Source of the DNA: an uncultured Porphyromonadaceae bacterium
GTDB lineage: Bacteria; Bacteroidota; Bacteroidia; Bacteroidales; Muribaculaceae
Assembly: GCA_947176545.1 (NCBI GenBank)
Contig: CAMWRB010000103.1
Coordinates: 1 to 5,339 of the forward strand
Direction: 5' to 3'
Length of the DNA stretch: 5,339 nucleotides
The notes beneath the pieces are model-generated. The model was not told where the DNA came from. It saw only the letters and a program-made list of their open reading frames with translations, and ran no database searches. Shown one piece after another: positions 1 through 5,339 of the stretch (position 1 is the stretch's first letter; each line of letters begins with the position of its first letter). Made by a program: the position numbers and the translations under genes.

Positions 1-2649
1 ACGCGGGGTGTCAGCAGGAACCTGAATGTTGTAGCGGGCTTTGCCGTTGAACGAGACGGGATATTTGACGGTCTGCTCAACGAGCGCGCTCTCATCCCAT
101 TCGGGCCATTGTGCGTCGGCGACGCTTGTCTCGTGACCCAGGCGATGCCAGAACTCTTCGGCCAGGTGAGGTGCGAAGGGAGCTATCAGGCGGGTGATGG
201 TCTCGAGTGCAAGTGTTGAGTCCGACTTGAGAGCGGTCAGGTCATTGACTGCTATCATAAAGGCGGCTACCGATGTGTTGAATGAGAAATTCTCGATGTC
301 CTGTGTGACTTTCTTGATGAGTTTGTGAACCACTTTCCGTTCTTCGGGTGTCATATCGCGACGGTCGTCGGGATTGCATCTGGAGAAGAGTGTGACGAGT
401 TTGCGCAGGAAGCGGTTTACGCCGTCGATACCGTTTGTGTCCCAGGGTTTGGATTGTTCGACCGGTCCGAGGAACATCTCATACAGTCTCAGGGTGTCGG
501 CTCCGTAGCGTTCCACGATATCGTCAGGATTGACGACATTGAACATAGACTTAGACATCTTCTCGACCGCATAGCCGCACACATACTTGCCGTCTTCGAG
601 TATGAACTCCGCATCGGCGAAATCCGGACGCCACTGACGGAAACGTTCCGTATCGAGGATATCGTTATTAACCAGCGAGATGTCCACACGTATGGGGGTC
701 GTGTCATAATCCTTGCGCAGATTGTATGACACGAATGTATTGGTGTCTTTGATACGGTATACGAATGATGTGCGTCCCTGTATCATACCCTGATTGACCA
801 GCTTTCTGAATGGTTCCGACTTGACGACGAGGCCGAGGTCGTACAGGAATTTATTCCAGAAACGTGAATAGATAAGGTGGCCGGTGGCATGTTCGGCACC
901 TCCGACATACAGGTCTACATCCTGCCAGTATTCGTTGGCCTGCCGGCTGACGAGTTCCTGCTGATTGTGAGGGTCCATATACCGTAGATAATACGCCGAT
1001 GAGCCGGCAAAACCGGGCATTGTGCAGAGTTCAAGCGGAAAGCCCTCGTCGGTCTTCCAGTCGGCCACATTGCCGAGCGGAGGTTGTCCGTCGGCGGTCG
1101 GCAGATATGAGTGCACCTCGGGGAGATGGAGAGGGAGTTTTGACTCATCGAGCAGGTAGGGTGTGCCCTCCTTATAATATACGGGGAAGGGTTCGCCCCA
1201 GTATCTCTGACGTGAGAAGATGGCGTCGCGCAGACGGTAATTGACCTTCACCCGGCCGATGCCCTGCTGCTCGATAAACTCTTTGGCCCGGGCGATGGCC
1301 TCCTTGACCTGCAGTCCGTTGAGGTTGAGCAGCGGTCCCTCGGAATTGGTCATTATGCCCTCTTTGGCATCGAAAGACTCTTCTGATACGTCCGCACCCT
1401 CGATGAGCGGTATAATCGGAAGGTCGAAGTGGCGTGCGAATGCATAGTCGCGCGAGTCGTGAGCGGGAACGGCCATAATGGCTCCGGTGCCGTAGCCGGC
1501 GAGTACATAATCGCTGACATAGATAGGTATCTCTTTGCCCGACAGAGGATTGACGGCATAGCTGCCGGTGAACACACCGCTGACTTTCTTCTCAATCTGG
1601 CGTTCACGTTCGGTCTTGTGTTTGACCTCGTCGAGATAAGCATCGACAGCCTGACGCTGTTCGGGAGTGGTGACAAGGTCCACATAATCCGATTCCGGAG
1701 CGAGCACCATGAATGTGACGCCGAAGACAGTGTCGGCGCGTGTGGTGAAGATGTCGAGAGTGACGTCAGAGTCCTTGACCGGGAAGCGCATCTCAGCACC
1801 CTCGGAGCGTCCAATCCAGTTGCGCTGAGTCTCCTTGAGCGAGTCGGACCAGTCGACGAGTGCGAGGTCGTCGAGCAGTCTGGGTGCGTATGCCGACACA
1901 CGGAGTATCCATTGAGTCATGACCTTCTGTTCCACCGGATGTCCGCCGCGGACGCTGAGTCCTTCGGAGACCTCATCGTTGGCAAGCACCGTACCGAGTG
2001 CCGGACACCAATTGACCATCGATTCCCCCTGGTATGCAATACGGTAGTTCATCAGTATTTCGCGCTGCCGCTTTTCGTCCATCGCATTCCACTCATCCGC
2101 GGTAAAGTGCAGTTCCTCCGAGCCGGCGGGATTTATGCCGTCGGTGCCATGCTTGGCGAAATGGTCGGTGAGGCGGGTTATAGGGAGTGCCTTGTCTGCA
2201 TCGAGGTCATAGTAGTGATTGAACATCTGCATGAACGCCCATTGTGTCCACTTGTAATAATCGGGGTCACAGGTGCGGACTTCGCGGCTCCAGTCGAACG
2301 AGAAGCCGATTTTGTCGAGCTGCGAGCGATAGCGGGCTATATTTTCATTGGTGGTCTTTTCGGGGTGCTGGCCGGTCTGTATGGCATATTGCTCGGCCGG
2401 TAGACCGTAGGCGTCGTAACCCATAGGATGGAGGACATTGAAGCCCTGCTGACGTTTGTAACGCGCATAGATATCAGAGGCTATGTAGCCGAGGGGGTGT
2501 CCGACGTGCAGACCCGCTCCCGAGGGATAGGGGAACATGTCGAGGACATAAAACTTCTTGCGGTCCGGTCTTTCGACGCATTTGTATGTGTCGTTCTGAC
2601 GCCAGTATTCCTGCCAGCGTTGCTCAATCTCTTTATGATTATATTCCAT
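1..2649 (-). CDS. leuS: Leucyl-tRNA synthetase (class I), C-terminus cut by window edge
   Basis: The product charges tRNA-Leu with leucine in the cytoplasm and edits misacylated tRNA. Reading the minus strand from the ATG at 2649 gives 883 uninterrupted codons to the window edge. Visible motifs are the class I signature [13 protein letters not shown] (HVGH at residues 48-51), the CP1 editing-domain threonine-rich motif TTRADT (302-307), [15 protein letters not shown] (387-401, with the conserved editing-site aspartate at 401), [17 protein letters not shown] (544-560) and KMSKS (697-701). The part after about residue 735 is the helical anticodon-binding domain. From memory, Bacteroides LeuRS is about 940 residues, so roughly 45-60 C-terminal residues should lie outside the window. 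The start is firm because an in-frame TAA (2659-2661) lies 9 nt upstream of the ATG. Near residues 215-236, where many bacterial LeuRS have a CxxC zinc knuckle, only Cys215 is present (WCPALG...GLSVRGG). This seems to be normal for this phylum. The gene is transcribed divergently from the amylase gene. Confidence 0.98.
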   Translation of the reverse strand, partial: MEYNHKEIEQRWQEYWRQNDTYKCVERPDRKKFYVLDMFPYPSGAGLHVGHPLGYIASDIYARYKRQQGFNVLHPMGYDAYGLPAEQYAIQTGQHPEKTTNENIARYRSQLDKIGFSFDWSREVRTCDPDYYKWTQWAFMQMFNHYYDLDADKALPITRLTDHFAKHGTDGINPAGSEELHFTADEWNAMDEKRQREILMNYRIAYQGESMVNWCPALGTVLANDEVSEGLSVRGGHPVEQKVMTQWILRVSAYAPRLLDDLALVDWSDSLKETQRNWIGRSEGAEMRFPVKDSDVTLDIFTTRADTVFGVTFMVLAPESDYVDLVTTPEQRQAVDAYLDEVKHKTERERQIEKKVSGVFTGSYAVNPLSGKEIPIYVSDYVLAGYGTGAIMAVPAHDSRDYAFARHFDLPIIPLIEGADVSEESFDAKEGIMTNSEGPLLNLNGLQVKEAIARAKEFIEQQGIGRVKVNYRLRDAIFSRQRYWGEPFPVYYKEGTPYLLDESKLPLHLPEVHSYLPTADGQPPLGNVADWKTDEGFPLELCTMPGFAGSSAYYLRYMDPHNQQELVSRQANEYWQDVDLYVGGAEHATGHLIYSRFWNKFLYDLGLVVKSEPFRKLVNQGMIQGRTSFVYRIKDTNTFVSYNLRKDYDTTPIRVDISLVNNDILDTERFRQWRPDFADAEFILEDGKYVCGYAVEKMSKSMFNVVNPDDIVERYGADTLRLYEMFLGPVEQSKPWDTNGIDGVNRFLRKLVTLFSRCNPDDRRDMTPEERKVVHKLIKKVTQDIENFSFNTSVAAFMIAVNDLTALKSDSTLALETITRLIAPFAPHLAEEFWHRLGHETSVADAQWPEWDESALVEQTVKYPVSFNGKARYNIQVPADTPR

Positions 2650-2692
2650 GATGCAGAATTATGTAAATTGCAGTAAAAATTATCTTAAAATA

Positions 2693-2700
2693 CAAATTTA
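2693..2700 (-). promoter_or_regulatory. Putative leuS promoter -7 element (TAAATTTG)
   Basis: On the minus strand this reads TAAATTTG, a full match to the Bacteroides primary-sigma -7 consensus TAnnTTTG. It lies 43 nt upstream of the leuS ATG, which would leave a leader of about 35-40 nt. At the usual 19-21 nt further upstream I see no good TTTG -33 box, so the call rests on one element and the position. The leader is too short for a T-box or other aminoacyl-tRNA-sensing structure. Confidence 0.5.
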
Positions 2701-2768
2701 GACATTAATTACGGATTATCGACTGATTTGCCGAAAAAAATGTGTGTATGTTTGTTAAAGAAAATTGT

Positions 2769-2776
2769 TATATTTG
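2769..2776 (+). promoter_or_regulatory. Putative amylase-gene promoter -7 element (TATATTTG)
   Basis: TATATTTG matches the Bacteroides -7 consensus TAnnTTTG. A TTTG is present at 2751-2754, but only 14 nt separate it from the -7 element where 19-21 are expected. A TGTG run at 2741-2746 is nearer the right spacing but is a weaker match. If it is used, transcription would begin at about 2782-2785 and the leader would be about 30-50 nt long. This argues against translation starting at the upstream in-frame TTG at 2728. Confidence 0.45.
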
Positions 2777-2835
2777 CGTATTGTTTGGGAACGGGAGTTT
2801 ATATAAGATATATGAAAATATTTAAATTCTTGGAT

Positions 2836-4260
2836 ATGAAGAATAATTTATGGAGCTTGGCTCTGTTGTCAGGTGCGCTGCTGTATGGCGGTGTGTCTGC
2901 GCGTGCGTCAGTCAGTCCGGAACAGCCGGCCGGCGCGGTGGAGTATGTTAAGTCTAATCCGGAGTGGATAGATAATGCTGTGATTTATGAGGCCAATCTG
3001 CGTCAGGGAACATCCGAACGCAACCTCAAGGGTCTGCAGAAACGTCTGCCGGCTCTTAAGGATTTGGGTGTTGATATAGTATGGCTTATGCCGATACATC
3101 CTATTTCGGAGAAGAACCGTAAAGGGACATTGGGCAGCTACTATGCCGTGCGCGACTACAAAGCCGTCAATCCGGAATTCGGTACAATGGAGGATTTGAA
3201 GGAGTTCGTTCATGCAGCTCACCTGCTGGGTATGAAAGTTATCCTCGATGAGGTGTGCAATCATACCGGATGCGACAACGCCTGGGTGACGGAGCATCCC
3301 GAATATTATGCCAAAAACGAGGCCGGAGAGATGTACGGTCCGTTTGACTGGACAGACACCTACAAGCTCGATTACAGCAATCCCGGCACACGCGCGGCTA
3401 TGACCGATGCGTTGAAATTCTGGATTGAGGAGGCTGACATCGACGGGTACCGTTGCGATGTGGCCTTTCAGGTGCCCACCGACTACTGGCAGGAGGTGAT
3501 ACCGCAGCTCAATGCCATCAAGCCTGTGTTCATGCTGGCCGAGAGCAGCGATGCCCCCGAATTGCTGACGGTATTCAATGCCGACTATGCGTGGCCGATG
3601 AAGGATGTCTTCAATGACATCGCCGCCACACAGGGTGTCAATCAGTATGCCGTGGCCAACAATCAGAAACGTGCAACCGCCAATGCGCAGGATATCGTCA
3701 AGCTGCTCCGTAAGCTGGAGAAAGATTATCCCAAAGGGTCAATCCATATGAATATGGTGACCAATCATGACCTCAACTCCTGGGAGGGTACAGAATTCGA
3801 GCGTTACGGTGCCGGTCTCGGTGCGTTTGCCTTGCTGAGCTATACGTTGCCGGGTATGCCGATGATGTATACCGGTCAGGAAGTGGGTTTCAACCACGCT
3901 TTCGAGTTCTTTGAGACTGATACGGTGCAGCCCGATTATACAGCCAATGAACTGACGACTTACTACGAATTGCTCAACTCCCTGAAGCATAATCATTCGG
4001 CTCTGAACAGTAACGGCCAGCTCGATACGATGCAGGTATGGAACACCATCAACCCCAATGTGCTTGCATTCACCCGTTCGGACTCAAACGGTGATAAGGT
4101 GACCGTTATAGTAAACCTTTCCAACGAAGAGACTCCGGTGACCTTCAGTGACTTGGCCCCATCGGCTGATTCGATGATAGATTACTTTACCGGTGCGCCG
4201 GCCAATATGCCCAACCATTTGGGGGCATGGCAGTTTGCCGTGTGGGTACCGGCCGAGTAA
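2836..4260 (+). CDS. Secreted/periplasmic GH13 alpha-amylase-family glycoside hydrolase
   Basis: This is a probable alpha-glucan hydrolase of family GH13, likely acting on starch-like oligosaccharides in the periplasm or outside the cell. Numbering is from the ATG at 2836 (474 aa). All four GH13 motif regions are present: region I DEVCNH (138-143), region II GYRCDVA with the nucleophile Asp208, region III MLAES with the acid/base Glu236, and region IV VTNHD with the transition-state stabiliser Asp312. The catalytic triad is therefore intact. The barrel starts near residue 40, domain B is short (about 144-185), and a beta-type C-terminal domain spans about 385-474. Residues 1-24 form a Sec signal peptide: KNN, a hydrophobic core, then an ARA cleavage site before SVSPEQ. 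There is no lipobox cysteine, unlike SusG. An in-frame ATG at 2812 (482 aa) is a possible alternative start, and a TTG at 2728 is unlikely because it precedes the putative promoter. No SusC/SusD-like genes flank it. The exact substrate and GH13 subfamily cannot be read from the sequence. Confidence 0.93.
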   Translation: MKNNLWSLALLSGALLYGGVSARASVSPEQPAGAVEYVKSNPEWIDNAVIYEANLRQGTSERNLKGLQKRLPALKDLGVDIVWLMPIHPISEKNRKGTLGSYYAVRDYKAVNPEFGTMEDLKEFVHAAHLLGMKVILDEVCNHTGCDNAWVTEHPEYYAKNEAGEMYGPFDWTDTYKLDYSNPGTRAAMTDALKFWIEEADIDGYRCDVAFQVPTDYWQEVIPQLNAIKPVFMLAESSDAPELLTVFNADYAWPMKDVFNDIAATQGVNQYAVANNQKRATANAQDIVKLLRKLEKDYPKGSIHMNMVTNHDLNSWEGTEFERYGAGLGAFALLSYTLPGMPMMYTGQEVGFNHAFEFFETDTVQPDYTANELTTYYELLNSLKHNHSALNSNGQLDTMQVWNTINPNVLAFTRSDSNGDKVTVIVNLSNEETPVTFSDLAPSADSMIDYFTGAPANMPNHLGAWQFAVWVPAE

Positions 4261-4282
4261 ATCAACGGCATGTCCGGAGTCG

Positions 4283-4309
4283 GTAAGAGGTGTAAGAGAT
4301 GTAAGAGAT
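4283..4309 (+). repeat. Three tandem 9-bp repeats (GTAAGAGRT) before panB
   Basis: The 68-bp spacer between the amylase stop and the panB ATG contains GTAAGAGGT, GTAAGAGAT and GTAAGAGAT head to tail, followed by a decayed GTAATGA. The array ends 19 nt before the panB start. It could be a slippage-prone simple repeat or a regulatory site. I see no terminator hairpin and no TAnnTTTG promoter element in this spacer, so read-through from the amylase gene into panB is plausible. Confidence 0.85.
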
Positions 4310-4328
4310 GTAATGAATTTTAATTGTT

Positions 4329-5150
4329 ATGTCAACGAATACAGTAGATAACAACCGCAAGGTGACGACACGTCGTCTTGTAGAGATGAAACAGCGCGGC
4401 GAAAAGATATCAATGCTGACCGCATACGATTATTCGAGTGCCAAACTGCTTGACAGTGCCGGTATAGATGTGATTCTGGTCGGTGATTCGGCCTCCAACG
4501 TAATGGCCGGCAATGTCACGACGCTCCCGATAACGCTTGAGCAGATGATATATCATGCCAAGTCGGTGATGAAAGGGACATCCAGGGCGTTGGTCGTGGT
4601 CGATTTGCCGTTCGGAACATATCAGGGCAACTCCAAGGAGGCTCTGGCATCCGCTATCCGCATCATGAAGGAGAGTCATGCCGAAGCTGTCAAGATAGAG
4701 GGTGGCTCGGAGATACGCGAGAGCGTCGAACGTATACTCTGTGCCGGCATACCGGTGATGGGACATCTGGGGCTGACTCCTCAGAGTATCAATAAGTTCG
4801 GCACATACAGTGTCCGTGCCCGCGATGAAGCCGAGGCTGAAAAACTCATCAGCGACGCGCGTATGCTGGCGGAAATAGGTTGCTTCGCGATAGTCATTGA
4901 GAAAGTTCCCGCCGAACTGGCGGCGCGTGTGGCGCGTGAGGTGTCGGTGCCTATCATAGGAATAGGCGCCGGTGGAGGTGTTGATGGTCAGGTGCTCGTG
5001 ATGCACGACATGCTGGGTATCAATCAGGGATTTTCACCCCGTTTCCTGAGACGTTATGCCGATGTTGCGGGAGTGATAACCGATGCTGTCGGCAGATATA
5101 TCGAGGATGTGAAATCCGGAGACTTCCCCAACGAATCCGAATCGTATTGA
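4329..5150 (+). CDS. panB: 3-methyl-2-oxobutanoate hydroxymethyltransferase (ketopantoate hydroxymethyltransferase)
   Basis: PanB transfers a hydroxymethyl group from 5,10-methylene-tetrahydrofolate to 2-oxoisovalerate, forming ketopantoate, the first committed step of pantothenate and CoA synthesis in the cytoplasm. The 273-residue protein is full length (the E. coli enzyme is about 264). It shows the family motifs in order: MLTAYDY (29-35), VGDSASNV (51-58, metal ligand Asp53), [10 protein letters not shown] (90-99, metal ligand Asp92), VKIEGG (121-126, Glu124), GHLGLTPQS (145-153), VIEKVP (189-194, catalytic Glu191) and [15 protein letters not shown] (210-224). The fold is a TIM barrel and the enzyme family forms decamers. 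The start at 4329 gives a short N-terminal tail before KVTTRRL, as is usual. No Shine-Dalgarno is evident. panC and panD are not adjacent, so this is a solitary pan gene within the window. Confidence 0.98.
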   Translation: MSTNTVDNNRKVTTRRLVEMKQRGEKISMLTAYDYSSAKLLDSAGIDVILVGDSASNVMAGNVTTLPITLEQMIYHAKSVMKGTSRALVVVDLPFGTYQGNSKEALASAIRIMKESHAEAVKIEGGSEIRESVERILCAGIPVMGHLGLTPQSINKFGTYSVRARDEAEAEKLISDARMLAEIGCFAIVIEKVPAELAARVAREVSVPIIGIGAGGGVDGQVLVMHDMLGINQGFSPRFLRRYADVAGVITDAVGRYIEDVKSGDFPNESESY

Positions 5151-5179
5151 TGACAATAGGTTTTAAAACATACGATATT

Positions 5180-5211
5180 TTTGCTAATTAAAAAGAATTA
5201 TAATAATTTTG
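5180..5211 (+). promoter_or_regulatory. Bacteroides-type promoter (TTTG, 20-nt spacer, TAATTTTG)
   Basis: A -33 box TTTG (5180-5183) and a -7 box TAATTTTG (5204-5211) are separated by 20 nt, which fits the Bacteroides primary-sigma consensus TTTG-N19-21-TAnnTTTG in both sequence and spacing. The surroundings are strongly AT-rich. Transcription would begin at about 5217, giving a leader of roughly 98 nt before the ATG at 5315. A perfect 10-bp palindrome, GTTTTAAAAC (5160-5169), lies just upstream of the -33 box. Between the panB stop (5150) and this promoter there is no GC-rich hairpin with a U-run, so no intrinsic terminator can be called. Confidence 0.7.
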
Positions 5212-5236
5212 CATTCGATTGGGGCAACTACCTTAA

Positions 5237-5276
5237 TTCAACATCTACCTATAAAACTTTAACATCTACCTATAAA
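5237..5276 (+). repeat. Direct repeat TTYAACATCTACCTATAAA, two copies, 21-bp period
   Basis: Copies at 5237-5255 and 5258-5276 match at 18 of 19 positions (C versus T at the third base), with an identical 16-bp core AACATCTACCTATAAA. Their period is 21 bp, about two helical turns. A degenerate third element, CTACCTTAA, starts at 5228, so CTACCT occurs three times (5228, 5245, 5266). The repeats sit in the predicted 5' leader, downstream of the promoter at 5180-5211 and 39 nt before the ATG at 5315. They could bind a regulator on DNA or RNA. They are not part of any coding region I can see. Confidence 0.85.
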
Positions 5277-5314
5277 CAGACATAAAACACTAAACAACTT
5301 AATCAATAACAGCT

Positions 5315-5339
5315 ATGTGGTTATCAAGTTCCTCAATAG
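5315..5339 (+). CDS. Probable fumarate reductase/succinate dehydrogenase cytochrome b subunit, N-terminus only
   Basis: Only eight codons (MWLSSSSI) and one further base are visible before the window ends. The opening MWL followed by a serine-rich stretch and a hydrophobic residue resembles the start of the Bacteroidales membrane cytochrome b subunit of the fumarate reductase/succinate dehydrogenase complex (FrdC/SdhC), which from memory begins MWLINSS(V/I)G(R/K)K before its first transmembrane helix. In that family this subunit is the first gene of an operon with the flavoprotein and iron-sulfur subunits, and it anchors the complex and handles quinones. The promoter and approximately 100-nt leader just upstream show that a new transcription unit starts here. 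With so few residues the family assignment is tentative, although the start codon itself is well supported by context. Confidence 0.5.

Noticed and set aside
1353..1901. A 182-codon minus-strand open frame, and smaller ones at 325-729, 489-707, 915-1148, 999-1244, 1241-1447, 2244-2426 and 2428-2676
   Set aside because: All lie in other frames or on the opposite strand within leuS. They have low-complexity, Ser/Arg-rich or otherwise unlikely compositions and show no independent start signals.
1429..2403. A 324-codon open frame on the plus strand
   Set aside because: It is antisense to leuS, which is intact and carries all family motifs over the same span. The translation has no recognisable domain and reflects codon bias of the real gene.
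2650..2692. A T-box or leucine attenuator ahead of leuS
   Set aside because: The predicted leader is only about 40 nt, with no stem-loop, no run of leucine codons and no terminator.
2908..3297. Minus-strand open frames at 2908-3297 and 3739-3996 inside the amylase gene
   Set aside because: They are shadows of the GH13 coding sequence, with no promoter or recognisable product.
4261..4328. A terminator between the amylase gene and panB
   Set aside because: No inverted repeat followed by a T-run is present; the spacer is mostly the 9-bp tandem repeat and AT-rich sequence.
4410..5006. A 198-codon minus-strand open frame inside panB
   Set aside because: It is antisense to a full-length, motif-complete panB, and its His/Arg-rich product resembles no family I know.
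1..5339. A previously undescribed multi-gene system such as defence, mobile or biosynthetic
   Set aside because: All the recognisable genes belong to well-known families and share the Bacteroidales character. There are no transposases, integrases, phage genes, CRISPR repeats, tRNA/attachment sites or unknown proteins in the window.

Overview
This window looks like ordinary chromosomal DNA from a member of the Bacteroidota, most likely order Bacteroidales. A Muribaculaceae-like gut bacterium is my best guess, but this is inference. The evidence is a LeuRS protein that closely matches the Bacteroides type, three AT-rich promoter elements of the Bacteroides form TAnnTTTG in otherwise GC-balanced DNA, and no clear Shine-Dalgarno sequences before the starts.

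Layout: positions 1-2649 on the minus strand hold leuS (leucyl-tRNA synthetase). It is open for 883 codons and runs off the left edge, so only the extreme C-terminus is missing. Positions 2650-2835 are a divergent intergenic region with one promoter-like element facing each way. Positions 2836-4260 on the plus strand encode a GH13 alpha-amylase-family enzyme with a Sec signal peptide. A 68-bp spacer carrying three 9-bp tandem repeats separates it from panB (4329-5150, plus), the first committed enzyme of pantothenate/CoA synthesis. Positions 5151-5314 have no gene. They hold a well-formed Bacteroides-type promoter and a leader of roughly 100 nt with a 19-bp direct repeat. At 5315 a new gene begins and is cut by the window end. 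Its eight visible residues fit the N-terminus of the fumarate reductase/succinate dehydrogenase cytochrome b subunit.

The genes do not form a functional system. They are housekeeping or central-metabolism genes (leuS, panB, the probable cytochrome b gene) with one stand-alone glycan-degrading enzyme that has no sus-like transporter genes beside it here. The amylase gene and panB are co-oriented and may be co-transcribed, since I see no terminator or promoter between them. I found no mobile element, RNA gene, CRISPR array or plausible undescribed system. The most interesting non-coding signals are the direct repeat in the leader of the last gene and the 9-bp tandem repeat before panB.
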